A DNA stretch of 64,000 nt from Georgenia sp. EYE_87 (GTDB lineage: Bacteria > Actinomycetota > Actinomycetes > Actinomycetales > Actinomycetaceae): contig NZ_JAHXNL010000003.1 in the NCBI RefSeq assembly GCF_023148685.1, positions 100,369 to 164,368 of the forward strand, written 5' to 3'. Below are positions 9,901 through 18,757 of this stretch, one piece after another. Both the position numbers and the translations under genes were made by a program. The notes beneath the pieces were generated by a model that saw only the letters and a list, made by a program, of their open reading frames with translations, had not been told where the DNA came from and ran no database searches. Numbering within the stretch: the stretch's first letter is position 1; the number at the start of each line of letters is the position of its first letter.

Positions 9901-10463
9901 ATGTCGGGGACGAACGTCGCGTCGGCGTCGACGTCCCCGGCCACCCCGAGGGTCCGGAGCATCTGCTGGCAGAACCCGTGGGTGGTGGTGATGGTGGCGG
10001 CGTCGAACTGGGACAGCGCGCGGGTGAGGCGCCGACGGCGGAGCGTCAGCTCGTCGTCGTCGACCGCGGCCAGGTGGGCCACGACGGCGTCGTCGCTGGT
10101 GCGCGCGTCCGGGCTGCGGAGGGCGCGCTCGGCGGAGACGAGGCGCTCGCGCACCCGGTCGCGCAGCTCGGAGGTGGCGGCCCGGCCGAACGTGACGAGC
10201 ATGAGCTCGGACAGCTCGGCGAGACCCTCGGCGACGTACCGGGTGGCGAGCGCGGCGATGGTGAAGGTCTTGCCGGTGCCGGCGCTGGCCTCGAGCACCG
10301 TGGTGCCGGTGGGCAGGGCGCCGCAGACGTCGAACACGGCGGGCTCCGGTGACGTCTCGCCGAGGAGTTGACGTCTCGCGCCACCACCCTCGGGGGCGTG
10401 AGGGTCCGGCGAGCCGGCGACGTCAGGGCGAGCGGGTGACATCTCGCGCGCGTGGGGGGTCAC
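6924..10463 (-). CDS. recB: exodeoxyribonuclease V subunit beta (RecB)
   Basis: 1179-residue UvrD-type 3'-5' helicase plus nuclease of RecBCD. Walker A LEASAGTGKTFTIAAL lies near residues 60-75; further motifs are VVLVDEFQDTDPVQW, LIGDPKQAIYAFRGGD and VVTTHASKGLEFPVVYVP. The C-terminal nuclease motif LVVDYKTNRLG (near residue 1070) is intact, so cleavage activity is expected. Start GTG 10463 overlaps the recC stop (GTGA). The first ~45 residues are poorly protein-like and are encoded by a stretch with three copies of a TGACRTCTCGC repeat, so the conserved protein effectively begins around residue 45. An acidic, Gly/Ala-rich linker precedes the nuclease domain. Confidence 0.95.
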   Translation of the reverse strand: MTPHAREMSPARPDVAGSPDPHAPEGGGARRQLLGETSPEPAVFDVCGALPTGTTVLEASAGTGKTFTIAALATRYVAEGLAELSELMLVTFGRAATSELRDRVRERLVSAERALRSPDARTSDDAVVAHLAAVDDDELTLRRRRLTRALSQFDAATITTTHGFCQQMLRTLGVAGDVDADATFVPDIADLVDEVVDDLYLQRYADSQQPALTPADARAVARAAVSDYQAGLEPAGADPDTLAGHRHAFARDAVAEVLRRKRERHLLDYDDLLVLLRDALVDPRHGPAAAERVRSRYSVVLVDEFQDTDPVQWEILRTAFHGRRTLVLIGDPKQAIYAFRGGDVVTYLAARRDATTTATLGRNWRSDEPLLQGLEQVFGGAALGDEAIVVRPVDAQHTGRRLDGGAPVRLRQVTREPFRLKGVKTPTVGKVRELVAADVAADVVRQLGRTRLLDGGTWRPLEPGDVAVLTRRNADAALVRDALADAGVPAVVSALVSVFAQPAAKQWLTLLSALEQPGHAGRTAALALTPFVGWDAARLAGADDSALDELSDQVRTWARLLSERGVAALLEAVSIGGVAERLLRTDTGERVLTDLRHIGQSLHLAAVADRLGVAALTDWLRRRIAEAEEDYAEERSRRLETDAAAVQVVTTHASKGLEFPVVYVPFGWDRYESRTPPILRFHDDAGTRLLHVGGKEDDTYDAARERHLAEERGEDLRLLYVALTRAATQVVVHWAPSSNSAGGPLSRLLLGTFAPGELPPDRVSVATDDVVATALADLAQRAGGAVAVEQVAERPTPAHWAPPDGGRPGLAVARFGRTLDHSWRRTSYTGLTAAAHAEGVASEPETTGVQDEADVTVASGLADDEAGPDREAGVDGGAGPGGSAPAGPAARLLPSPMADLPAGAAFGTLVHEILEQVDATAPDLGAELLERCRAAGTARVPGVDPEALAAALGQVMATPLGPLAGGATLADFAPADRLPELEFELPLAGGDHPDGPASTLADLAALLRRHLGPDDVFAPYADHLDGLGAARLLGYLTGSIDAVLRTGGAPTAPAGAASGGTAGDPRYLVVDYKTNRLGSFDEPLTAWDYRPAALAEAMMQAHYPLQLLLYLAALHRYLRWRQRGYDAGRHLGGGLYLFVRGMCGPGTPVADGVPYGVMSWRPPAALVVELSALLEGKAR
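10350..10447. repeat. TGACRTCTCGC short repeats at the recC-recB junction
   Basis: TGACGTCTCGC occurs at 10350-10360 and 10369-10379, and TGACATCTCGC at 10437-10447, all inside the 5' end of recB. A related word (cgacgtctcac) occurs in the metH leader near 37964-37973. The spacing is irregular (19 and 68 bp), so this is not a simple tandem repeat; it looks like a short dispersed element that became coding when recB acquired its overlapping start. Confidence 0.7.
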
Positions 10464-13400
10464 GGGATCTCCGTCTCCTCGTGGGCGAGCAGGGGCTCCC
10501 ACACCCGGCGGGCCAGGACGCCGAGCCGGGTGCGGTCCTCGGGCCACCACGTCTGCTCGGCCTCGGTGGGCGTGCCGAGGATGTCGGCGAGCGCGGCGCC
10601 CTCGCCCCAGCAGATGACGTGGTGCTCGTCGCTGCGGTCGAAGCCGCCGTTCCACTCACGGGTGGCGTTCTCCAGGGCCATCGCCTCGGAGTCCCCGCCG
10701 TACCGGCTGTTCGCGTAGGAGCAGGAGACGGGGACGGGCATGGGCAGCGGCTCACGGGCGGCGAGGCCGCGCAGGTGCACGAGCTGGTCGAGGAGCTCCC
10801 GCGCCTCCTGCTGGGACGGCGCGGCGATCTTGGAGACGACGGCGCCCGGGCGGTTGTGCTTCGGGCGCCCGATGGTGACCGCGGACCAGTCGCGGCCGGG
10901 GTGGCCGGCCGTGAGCGCGAGCGCCTGCACCCAGGCCCGCAGGCGGTGCTTCGGCCCGAGCCGGGAGAAGACGGTGCGCACCACCGTGGTGCCGTGGACC
11001 CCGGGCACGGTGCCGGTGAGGGTGACGCCGGAGGCGAGCCGGACGGTGAGGTCGACGGCGGTCGCGGGGCCGAGGGCGTAGCTCGCGGCGGCGTCGGCGA
11101 TCGGGGCGACCCGGGTGTCGACGTCGAGGAGCGTGGCCCGGCCGAGCTCCTTGGGCGGGACCTCGCCGCGGCGCCACTCGGCGTTGACGGCCTGTCGGTT
11201 GTCGACGCCGGCGAGGCGGGCGGCGAGCAGCCGGTCGCCGATCTGCCAGGTGCCCAGGCCGTCCAGGCTGAGCGGCAGGCGGTCCTCGACGTCCTCGATC
11301 TCGCCGGCCAGCGAGAGCTGGAGACGACGGCGCAGGAACCACTTCACCGGGTGCTCGAGCATGGTGACGAGGTCGTCGACGTCGATGCCGAGCGGGGCCT
11401 CCAGGGCGGGGAGCAGCTCGGTGAGGAACGCCGTCGCCGAGGAGCGTGGTCCGCGGCCCGCCACGGCGGCGCGGTGCGCCACGGCGTCGAAGCTGAACGG
11501 GCCGGGGCTGCCGAGCGCCCCGGGGGTGAAGTTGCGCTCGTCGACCACCTGCAGCGGGTGGTGGACGAGGACGTGCTCGCGGACGGGGCGCCCGTGGTCG
11601 GTCTCGGCGGCCGCGTCGAGGGCGTCGAGCAGCTCGCCGACGGGCACCGCGGGCGGGCGGGCGGCGCCGGTGCGCTCGTCGGCCCCGGAGTAGAGGACGA
11701 CGAGGTGGTCGGAGGCGGCGGTGACGGCGTCGAGGAAGAGCTGGCGGTCCTCGCTGCGGCGGTCGCGCTCGCCCAGGCACGGGTCGCGCAGGAGGAGGTT
11801 GTCGCCGTCGGCGGAGCTGCCGCGGGGGAAGACGCCGTCGTCGACGCCGAGGAGGCAGACCACGCGGTGCGGGACGGCGCGCATGGGCTCCATCGAGCAC
11901 ATGGTCAGGGCGCCGGTGCGGAAGCCCGCGCGGGTAGGGCGGCCCTCCAGCCGGTTGGCGAGGAGCGCGCGGACGTCCGCCAGGCGCAGCGGGACACCCT
12001 CGTGGTCCTCCCCCGAGTCGCGGACGTCGCCCAGGACCCACCGGGCCTGGACGAGCTGCCAGGAGTCGGTGGGCGTGGTGTCGGCGAGGAGGGTGAGGGC
12101 ACGGTCGAGGGCGTCGACCCAGTGGCCGAGCGGGTGGGTGCCGTCGAGGGTGCCGAGGACGTCGGTGAGGCGCGAGAGGAGCTCGGCGAGGCGGCCGGCG
12201 AGGTCGATGTCGGTGGAGTCGACGTCGTCCATCGGCAGGGCGGGGCCGACGTAGCGGTAGTCCTCCTCGGCCATGGCGGCGCCGAGCAGGATGCGGTCCA
12301 GGGCCAGGTCCCAGGTGCCCTGGCGCAGCTGGGGCAGGCCGAAGCGGGCGCGCCGGCCGAGGTCCTCGCCCCAGTGGACGCCGGCGGCCACCGACCAGTC
12401 ACGGATGCGGTCGAGGTCGTCGTCGGAGAGGCGGAAGCGGCGGCGGACCGGCTCGGCGGCGGCGAGGTCGAGCACCTCCGAGGCGGTGACCCGGCCGTCG
12501 GCGAGGGTGAGCAGGGAGCTGAGCACGCCCAGCACGGGGTTGGTGCGGCCGGGCGAGCGGTCGGCGAGGCGCACGCGCAGGGACTGGCCGGGGTGGACCT
12601 GGTGGCGGTGGTCCGCGTCGTCGGCGACGAGGCCGAACGTGGCGGCGACCGTCGGGGCGATCGACTCGATGTCCGGGCACATGACGATGACGTCCCGGGG
12701 CTCGAGCGTGGGGTCCTCGGCGAACAGGCCGGCGAGGACCTCGCGGAGCACCTCGACCTGGCGGGTGCGCCCGTGGCAGGCGTGCACCTGGACGGTGCGG
12801 TCGCCGGGTGCCAGGCGGTGGGGCGGCGCGTCGGGGTCGTCCTGCCGCAGGCGCTGCTGCAGGGCGCCGAGCAGCGTGCCCGCCGGGGCCTCGGCCGGGT
12901 GGTGGACGGCCGGGGCGGCCCCCAGGCGGCGCTGGAGCTCGACGGCGTCCCGCGCCATGGAGGCGAGCATCGGGTGCTCGGCGACGGCGGGCTGGGCGCT
13001 GCGCCGGCGCGGCGTCGTCCCGGCCGCGGCGACCCGGTCCCACAGCACCGGCGAGGGGTGCGGGAGCCAGAGGTGGACGTCGCGGTGGTCCGCCAGGGCG
13101 GTGAGGACGCGAAGCTGGTCCTCGGGCAGGCGGGTCGGGCCGAAGACGGAGAGGCGGTCGGGCAGGTCGACGACGTCGGGACGCTCGGCGATGGTCCGCA
13201 GCGCCTCGGGGAGCCGCTCCCCCGGGCTGGTGACGCCGACGTGGTCGCGCAGGCGGCGCCACAGCTGCGGTTGCCAGGCGAGGTCGTCCGGCACAGGGTC
13301 ACCCGCGCCGTCCTCGTCCAGCCCACGTGCCCAGGCGTCGATCAGGTCCGGGCGCTGCGAGGCATAGGCGGCGAAGAGGCGGGCGAGGTGGCGGGCCAGG

Positions 13401-13807
13401 CCGAGCCGGCGGCCGCGGCGGATCTCGTCGTCGTCCGCGCCCACGTACCGGGCGAGCGGGGCGGCCCACGCCTCCCCGAGAACGGCGTCGACCACCTCGA
13501 GCAGCGGCCAGGTGAGGCGCTCGGCCTGCCACGGGTCGTCGTCGCCGCCGAGACCGAGGCTCGCGGTGAGCACGTCACCGACGAGGCGGTGCGGGGAGCC
13601 GAAGGTGACGTTCGCGCACACGCCGGGTTCGCCGTCGGGCCCGGCCCCCAGGTGGTGCGAGAGGCGCTGGGCGAGCCAGCGCTCGACGCCCCGGGTTGGC
13701 ACGGCGACGACGTCGGGCGCGAAGGGGTCCTCCGGCGGGTCAGCGAGGAGGGCTGCGAGCGGCGGCACGAGCGCGTCCGCGCGCTCGGAACGGTGCAGGT
13801 GCAGCAC
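10460..13807 (-). CDS. recC: exodeoxyribonuclease V subunit gamma (RecC)
   Basis: 1115-residue scaffold and Chi-recognition subunit of RecBCD, an inactivated helicase/nuclease fold. The N-terminus MLHLHRSERADALVPPLAAL and features such as VAVPTRGVERWLAQRLS and VQVHACHGRTRQVEVLREVL are typical of RecC. Start GTG 13807 has a GGGAGG about 7 bp upstream. It is the first gene of recC-recB-recD and is divergent from ddh; the 148-bp gap 13808-13955 must hold both promoters, though none is obvious. RecBCD is restricted among actinomycetes, many of which use AdnAB instead. Confidence 0.93.
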   Translation of the reverse strand: MLHLHRSERADALVPPLAALLADPPEDPFAPDVVAVPTRGVERWLAQRLSHHLGAGPDGEPGVCANVTFGSPHRLVGDVLTASLGLGGDDDPWQAERLTWPLLEVVDAVLGEAWAAPLARYVGADDDEIRRGRRLGLARHLARLFAAYASQRPDLIDAWARGLDEDGAGDPVPDDLAWQPQLWRRLRDHVGVTSPGERLPEALRTIAERPDVVDLPDRLSVFGPTRLPEDQLRVLTALADHRDVHLWLPHPSPVLWDRVAAAGTTPRRRSAQPAVAEHPMLASMARDAVELQRRLGAAPAVHHPAEAPAGTLLGALQQRLRQDDPDAPPHRLAPGDRTVQVHACHGRTRQVEVLREVLAGLFAEDPTLEPRDVIVMCPDIESIAPTVAATFGLVADDADHRHQVHPGQSLRVRLADRSPGRTNPVLGVLSSLLTLADGRVTASEVLDLAAAEPVRRRFRLSDDDLDRIRDWSVAAGVHWGEDLGRRARFGLPQLRQGTWDLALDRILLGAAMAEEDYRYVGPALPMDDVDSTDIDLAGRLAELLSRLTDVLGTLDGTHPLGHWVDALDRALTLLADTTPTDSWQLVQARWVLGDVRDSGEDHEGVPLRLADVRALLANRLEGRPTRAGFRTGALTMCSMEPMRAVPHRVVCLLGVDDGVFPRGSSADGDNLLLRDPCLGERDRRSEDRQLFLDAVTAASDHLVVLYSGADERTGAARPPAVPVGELLDALDAAAETDHGRPVREHVLVHHPLQVVDERNFTPGALGSPGPFSFDAVAHRAAVAGRGPRSSATAFLTELLPALEAPLGIDVDDLVTMLEHPVKWFLRRRLQLSLAGEIEDVEDRLPLSLDGLGTWQIGDRLLAARLAGVDNRQAVNAEWRRGEVPPKELGRATLLDVDTRVAPIADAAASYALGPATAVDLTVRLASGVTLTGTVPGVHGTTVVRTVFSRLGPKHRLRAWVQALALTAGHPGRDWSAVTIGRPKHNRPGAVVSKIAAPSQQEARELLDQLVHLRGLAAREPLPMPVPVSCSYANSRYGGDSEAMALENATREWNGGFDRSDEHHVICWGEGAALADILGTPTEAEQTWWPEDRTRLGVLARRVWEPLLAHEETEIP

Positions 13808-13955
13808 TGGCGTCCTCCCCCGGGGTGGTCTGCCGCCACCCTATGACGAGGCACTGACATCGGGCCGGTAGGCGGTCACCCGGAACGCGGCTCCGGCGGT
13901 CGGCATACCGTCCCTGGAGGACGTCGGACGGGAACAGGAAGGCACGGCAGCAGCA

Positions 13956-14942
13956 ATGGGCGAGAAGATCCGCATCGGCATCGTCGGGTACGGCAACCTC
14001 GGGCGCGGCGTCGCGCTCGCGGTTCCGCAGAACCCGGACATGGAGCTGGTGGGCGTCTTCACCCGCCGCTCCCCCGAGGACATCGACACGCCGGACGCGA
14101 GCACGCCGGTCCTGCCGGTCGACGGCCTGACCGACCGCCGCGACGACGTCGACGTGCTGATCCTGTGCGGCGGGTCGAAGGACGACCTCCCCGAACAGGG
14201 GCCGGCGCTGGCCGCGCACTTCAACACCGTCGACAGCTTCGACACCCACGCCCGGATCCCGGAGTACTTCGCGGCCGTCGACGCCCCGGCGCGGGCGGGC
14301 GGCCGGACGTCGCTGATCTCCGCCGGCTGGGACCCAGGGATGTTCTCCCTCAACCGGCTGTACGGCGAGGCGCTGCTGCCGGACGGCGAGACCTACACGT
14401 TCTGGGGCAAGGGCCTGAGCCAGGGCCACTCCGACGCCGTCCGCCGGGTTCCCGGCGTGGCCGCCGGCGTGCAGTACACCGTCCCCTCGCAGGGGGCGAT
14501 CGACGCCGTCCGCAGCGGGCGGCGGCCCGAGCTGAGCACCCGGGAGAAGCACCGGCGCGAGTGCTACGTCGTCCTCGAGGATGGCGCCGACGCCGCCGCG
14601 GTGGAGGAGGCGATCGTGACGATGCCCCACTACTTCGCGGACTACGACACCGTCGTCCACTTCATCAGCGCCGAAGAGCTCCGCCGCGATCACGGTGCGA
14701 TGCCGCACGGCGGCTTCGTCATCCGCTCCGGGAACACCGGCGGCGGGCACGCCCAGGTCGTCGAGTATCGGCTGCAGCTGGAGAGCAACCCCGAGTTCAC
14801 CGCGAGCGTGCTGGTCGCGTTCGCCCGGGCGGTGCACCGCCTCAACGCCCAGGGGCAGGTGGGCGCCAGGACGGTCTTCGACGTCCCGCCGGGTCTGCTG
14901 TCCGAGAGGTCGCCGGAGGAGCTCCGGGCCGAACTCCTCTAG
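13956..14942 (+). CDS. ddh: meso-diaminopimelate D-dehydrogenase
   Basis: 328-residue NADP-dependent enzyme (EC 1.4.1.16) catalysing the one-step reductive amination of tetrahydrodipicolinate to meso-diaminopimelate, the short branch of lysine and peptidoglycan biosynthesis. The N-terminal Rossmann motif is IRIGIVGYGNLGRGV, and family segments include SAGWDPGMFSLNR and FWGKGLSQGHSDAVRRVPGV. Start ATG 13956 is preceded by an AGGAAGG-like site. It appears to be transcribed alone. Its stop overlaps by 4 nt the stop of the convergent enoyl-CoA hydratase gene, so no terminator fits between them. Confidence 0.93.
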   Translation: MGEKIRIGIVGYGNLGRGVALAVPQNPDMELVGVFTRRSPEDIDTPDASTPVLPVDGLTDRRDDVDVLILCGGSKDDLPEQGPALAAHFNTVDSFDTHARIPEYFAAVDAPARAGGRTSLISAGWDPGMFSLNRLYGEALLPDGETYTFWGKGLSQGHSDAVRRVPGVAAGVQYTVPSQGAIDAVRSGRRPELSTREKHRRECYVVLEDGADAAAVEEAIVTMPHYFADYDTVVHFISAEELRRDHGAMPHGGFVIRSGNTGGGHAQVVEYRLQLESNPEFTASVLVAFARAVHRLNAQGQVGARTVFDVPPGLLSERSPEELRAELL

Positions 14943-15724
14943 CGCCGGGCGCCGCGTCTCTCGAGAAAGGCGTCCATCCGCTCGAACTTCGCCTCGGACT
15001 CGAACAGCACAGCCTGGGCGATCTGATCAATCACCGGGTGGGCCTCGGGCGGCGAGTGGAAAACGCTCTTGGTGATCCGCACCGCCAGCGGGTCCTGCTT
15101 CCCGATCCGGTCGGCGAGCGCGTGCGCCGCCGCGATCAGATCCGCGCTCTCGTGCACCTCGGTAACGAGGTGCAGCGCTCTCGCCTCCTCGGCCCCGAGG
15201 ACCCTGCCTGCGAGCAGCATCTCCTTGGCCACGGCCTCGCCCACGAGCTCGCGCAGGCGCCATGTCGCTCCGGCGGCCGCCATGATGCCCAGGCCGGTCT
15301 CCGGGTTGCCGATCTTGACCGCGGGGGTCGCCAGCCGGAAGTCGGCGGCATATGCCAGCTCGGCACCCCCGCCAAGGACGTATCCGTCCAGGGCGGCGAT
15401 GACCGGCATCGGCAGGGCCGCGACACGGACGAAGACGTTGGAGTTGATGCCGCGAAGGGCGTCGGCCCGCCCACGCTCCCGCAGCTGGGCGATGTCCGCA
15501 CCGGACGCGAAGACCGGACCTGACGGGGAGTCGCAGCCGGAGATGATGAGGACTCGGGGTTCTCGCTCGAGCGCGTCGCACACCTCGTGCAGCTCGTCCA
15601 CCATCTGCTGATCGATCGCGTTACGCACCTCTGGCCGGTTCAGGCTGACGTGGACGCGCGGCGCCTGGCCCTCTCTGGCGGCAGACTCCTCGACGAGGAG
15701 GGTCTCGAACGACTCGCCGAGCAT
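14939..15724 (-). CDS. enoyl-CoA hydratase/isomerase family protein
   Basis: 261-residue crotonase-fold protein. The oxyanion-hole motif is DGYVLGGGAELAYAADF, and NPETGLGIMAAAGATWRL holds a glutamate at the first catalytic position. Start ATG 15724 overlaps the thiolase stop (TGATG), so the two are co-translated as thiolase then hydratase. The likely role is hydration or isomerisation of an enoyl-CoA intermediate in the neighbouring acyl-CoA pathway; the substrate cannot be read from the sequence. Confidence 0.88.
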   Translation of the reverse strand: MLGESFETLLVEESAAREGQAPRVHVSLNRPEVRNAIDQQMVDELHEVCDALEREPRVLIISGCDSPSGPVFASGADIAQLRERGRADALRGINSNVFVRVAALPMPVIAALDGYVLGGGAELAYAADFRLATPAVKIGNPETGLGIMAAAGATWRLRELVGEAVAKEMLLAGRVLGAEEARALHLVTEVHESADLIAAAHALADRIGKQDPLAVRITKSVFHSPPEAHPVIDQIAQAVLFESEAKFERMDAFLERRGARR

Positions 15725-16938
15725 CAGACTGCCTCCAGCGCCAGCGACGCACCCTGGCCGACGCCGACGCACATGGTGGCCAGACCCCGTGAGGCGTTCT
15801 CGCGCTCCATACGGCCCAGCAGCGTGACGACGATCCGGCATCCGCTCGAGCCGAGGGGGTGCCCCAGCGCGATGGCGCCGCCGTCACGGTTGGTGATCTC
15901 CTCGTCGAGACCGAGCTCGCGCATGACGGCGAGGGACTGACTGGCGAACGCCTCGTTGAGCTCCACCGCCTGCAGGTCGTCGAGGGCCCAGCCGATCCGG
16001 TCCAGCAGCTTCCGTGTCGCCGGCACCGGGCCCATGCCCATGATCTCGGGGGCGACGCCGGCGGAGGCTCCGCCGACTACGCGCGCCCGCGGCGTGAGCC
16101 CGTACCGCTCCACGGCGGACTCGGAGGCGACGATGACGGCGGAGGCTCCGTCGTTGAGGGAGCTCGAGTTGCCGGCGGTGACGACGCCGTCCTTCTTGAT
16201 GATTGGCCGTAGGCCGGCGAGCACCTCCGGACTGGTGCCGGGTCGCGGACCTTCGTCGACCTCGACGACGGTCGCACCCTTGCGGCCCTTGACCGTCACG
16301 GGGGCGATCTCGTCAGAGAAGCGGCCCGCAGCGATCGCCTCGAGGGCGCGGGCGTGGGAACGGGCGGCAAAGGCGTCGGCATCCTCACGGCTGATCCCGT
16401 ACCGCTCGGCAACCTCTTCTGCGGTTTCGGGCATGGAGAACGTCATCCGCCCCTCCCGGGAGAGGTCCCCGCCCGAGGTGAAGCGCTCGTTCACGAAGCG
16501 CCAGCCCAGCGAGCTGTCGAACATCTCCCCCGGCTTGGCGTACGCCTTCTCCGGCTTTGCCAGCACCCACGGGGCGCGACTCATGGACTCCACGCCACCG
16601 GCCACCACGACGTCCGCCTCGCCTGCCTTGATCATCTGCGAGGCCTGGGCGATGGCGCTCAGGCCCGAGGCACACAGCCGGTTCACCGTGATCCCGGGGA
16701 CGTGGTCGGGGAAGCCGGCGAGGAGGGCCGCGAGCCGCGCGACGTTGCGGTTCTCCTCCCCAGCGCCGTTGGCGTTACCGAGAATCACCTCGTCCACCGC
16801 GCCGGCGTCGAGACCCGCACGCTCGATCGTCGCGGTCAGCGTCAGCGCGGCGAGGTCGTCCGGCCTGACGCCCGCCAGCGCCCCTCCGTAACGCCCCACC
16901 GGCGTCCGTGCTCCTCCGACAAGAAATGCCTCGGTCAC
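15724..16938 (-). CDS. acetyl-CoA C-acyltransferase (thiolase)
   Basis: 404-residue thiolase cleaving a 3-ketoacyl-CoA to acetyl-CoA plus a shortened acyl-CoA, or making acetoacetyl-CoA in reverse. The nucleophile Cys89 lies in VNRLCASGLSAIAQ; His360 in ALGHPLGSSG and Cys390 in TMCVGVGQG complete the catalytic set. Start GTG 16938 has GGAG 6 bp upstream; a longer reading from 17034 adds non-conserved residues. It is first of a two-gene operon divergent from the 3-hydroxyacyl-CoA dehydrogenase operon, with a shared 297-bp control region (16939-17235) of unusually low GC holding a candidate IclR site. Confidence 0.93.
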   Translation of the reverse strand: MTEAFLVGGARTPVGRYGGALAGVRPDDLAALTLTATIERAGLDAGAVDEVILGNANGAGEENRNVARLAALLAGFPDHVPGITVNRLCASGLSAIAQASQMIKAGEADVVVAGGVESMSRAPWVLAKPEKAYAKPGEMFDSSLGWRFVNERFTSGGDLSREGRMTFSMPETAEEVAERYGISREDADAFAARSHARALEAIAAGRFSDEIAPVTVKGRKGATVVEVDEGPRPGTSPEVLAGLRPIIKKDGVVTAGNSSSLNDGASAVIVASESAVERYGLTPRARVVGGASAGVAPEIMGMGPVPATRKLLDRIGWALDDLQAVELNEAFASQSLAVMRELGLDEEITNRDGGAIALGHPLGSSGCRIVVTLLGRMERENASRGLATMCVGVGQGASLALEAV

Positions 16939-17107
16939 ATCTGTCTCCTTTTCTCGGCAAATTTCTGGCGAATCGCGGGCGTTCAAGTGTTTCGAATTCA
17001 GTCCCGGAGCTGGCCGGCCCCACAATCCACGCACTTCTTTGCTCCCAGTAGGTTACTGACCTCAAAGCCATTCCGTGCACCGCGGGAGCAGATTGCTTTT
17101 CCATCTG

Positions 17108-17126
17108 GCGAAACAGCGTTCCGTGG
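17108..17126. promoter_or_regulatory. candidate IclR operator, copy 1
   Basis: GCGAAACAGCGTTCCGTGG lies in the divergent control region between the thiolase and 3-hydroxyacyl-CoA dehydrogenase genes. It matches 14 of 19 positions of a second site in the iclR-atoE intergenic region (21281-21299). The core is an imperfect palindrome, CGAAAC-agc-GTTCCG, with five of six positions complementary. It probably controls both operons; no other regulator is encoded in this island. Confidence 0.5.
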
Positions 17127-17235
17127 TTTCTCCTTGTCGCCTCGACGCACCTGGAATTAGGTTTCTGGAGCGGGCCAGCACATGGCGAGGCCCAGAACTG
17201 TCCAAGAGGTCCGGAACAGCAGGGAGGCTGCGCGG

Positions 17236-18744
17236 ATGCAGGTAGGAATCGTGGGTGCCGGCGCGATGGGTAGCGGCATCGGACGGGTCGCCGCAGCGGC
17301 AGGTCATGCGGTGCTGCTCCACGACGTCCGCCCCGGGGCCGCGCAGGAAGCGATCGGCAGGATCGGCGCGAGCATCGAGCGTCAGGTCGCCAAGGGCGGC
17401 ACGACCACCGAGGACGCGCGAGCAATTCTCGAACGTCTCACGGTCGCTGGTTCCGTCGAGGACCTGTCCGGCTGCGACCTGGTGGTCGAGGCGGTCGTCG
17501 AGGACCTCGCCGTCAAGCAGGCGCTCTTCGCCGAGCTCGAGAGCGTGGTCGGACCCGACTGCATCCTCGCGACCAACACCTCCTCGCTCAGTGTCGGGGC
17601 CGTCTTCCGGAACGCGTCGCGCCCCGGACGGACCGTGGGGATGCACTTCTTCAACCCCGCCCACGTCATGAAGCTCGTCGAGGTGATCCCCGGGCCGCGG
17701 ACCGACCAGCGGACGCTCGCCACCGCCGTGACCTTTGCCGAGGGGGTGGGGAAGACACCAATCCTCGCCCGCGACACCCCGGGCTTCATCGTCAACCTCG
17801 CCGGCCGCGCCTACACCACGGAAGCCCTGGCCGTCGTCAACGAGGGCGTCGCGTCGCCGGCGCAGGTCGACCGCGTGATGAAGGAGGGCTTCGGCTTCCC
17901 GCTCGGCCCCTTCGCACTGATGGACCTGACCGGCATCGATGTCAACTACCCGGTCACCGAGAACATCTTCGAGCACAACTTCGCCGACCCGAAGCTGCGT
18001 TCGACCTGGGAGCACCGCTACCTGTTCGAGGCGGGACTCCTCGGGCAGAAGACGGGGCAGGGCTTCTACAGCTACCCCGGCGACACTCCCCCTGCACGTA
18101 CCAGCGGTGCTCCGGCCGACGCCGCGACCGTCGTGCTGACCACCGGGGCCGACCGCTCCCTGCTCGAGTTCTGCGCACGAGCGGGCCTCACCGTGGTGGA
18201 CGACGACGGAACCTCCCCCGTGCTGCTGGCGCCGCTCGGCGAGGACTGCACCAGCGCCGCCTGCCGTGCGGGCGTCGACCCCAGACGGGCGGTCGCCGTC
18301 GACCTCGCCTTCGGCGTCCGAGACGTGGTGACGCTCATGGTGCCGCCGGGCGCGGACCCTGCGGTCGTCTCCACGCTCCGCGGCCAGATCGAGAGCGCGA
18401 GCTCCGTCGAGGTCATCAACGACTCACCCGGGTTCATCGCGCAGCGCATCCTGGCCGCCGTCGTGAACCTCGGCTCCGAGATGGCGCAACGCGGCGTCGC
18501 CGCCCCGGCCGACATCGACACCGCCGTACGGCTTGGCCTGCGGTATCCCGCCGGCCCGCTGGCTCTGGCGGACGAGCACGGACCGCGGGTCTTCACCGAG
18601 ATCTTGGACGGTATCCACCGGACCACGCAGGATGCTCGGTACCGAGCCAGTCACTGGCTGCGACGGCGCGCCGCCGCGGACCTCCCGATCCATCACCCTG
18701 ACGTGGTGGCCGCTCGCACGAGCCTGGCCGCCGTAACCGACTGA
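17236..18744 (+). CDS. 3-hydroxyacyl-CoA dehydrogenase
   Basis: 502-residue NAD-dependent dehydrogenase. The N-terminal Rossmann motif is [16 protein letters not shown], followed by [18 protein letters not shown] and ATNTSSLSV, then two C-terminal 3HCDH domains, as in PaaH-type enzymes of about 500 residues. The second domain includes [23 protein letters not shown]. It oxidises a 3-hydroxyacyl-CoA to the 3-ketoacyl-CoA that thiolase cleaves. I chose ATG 17236 because GGGAGG stands 8 bp upstream; ATG 17182 in the same frame adds 18 non-conserved residues. It is the first of three co-directional genes. Confidence 0.92.
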   Translation: MQVGIVGAGAMGSGIGRVAAAAGHAVLLHDVRPGAAQEAIGRIGASIERQVAKGGTTTEDARAILERLTVAGSVEDLSGCDLVVEAVVEDLAVKQALFAELESVVGPDCILATNTSSLSVGAVFRNASRPGRTVGMHFFNPAHVMKLVEVIPGPRTDQRTLATAVTFAEGVGKTPILARDTPGFIVNLAGRAYTTEALAVVNEGVASPAQVDRVMKEGFGFPLGPFALMDLTGIDVNYPVTENIFEHNFADPKLRSTWEHRYLFEAGLLGQKTGQGFYSYPGDTPPARTSGAPADAATVVLTTGADRSLLEFCARAGLTVVDDDGTSPVLLAPLGEDCTSAACRAGVDPRRAVAVDLAFGVRDVVTLMVPPGADPAVVSTLRGQIESASSVEVINDSPGFIAQRILAAVVNLGSEMAQRGVAAPADIDTAVRLGLRYPAGPLALADEHGPRVFTEILDGIHRTTQDARYRASHWLRRRAAADLPIHHPDVVAARTSLAAVTD

Positions 18745-18757
18745 GGAGCGCACCAAC

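Noticed and set aside
7074..10352. Long open frame antisense to recB (over 1000 codons)
   Set aside because: It is the mirror frame of a GC-rich gene: Gly/Arg/Val-rich, no recognisable domain, while the opposite strand encodes intact RecB.
10349..13846. Long open frame antisense to recC
   Set aside because: Same reason; composition is artefactual and RecC on the other strand is complete with family motifs.
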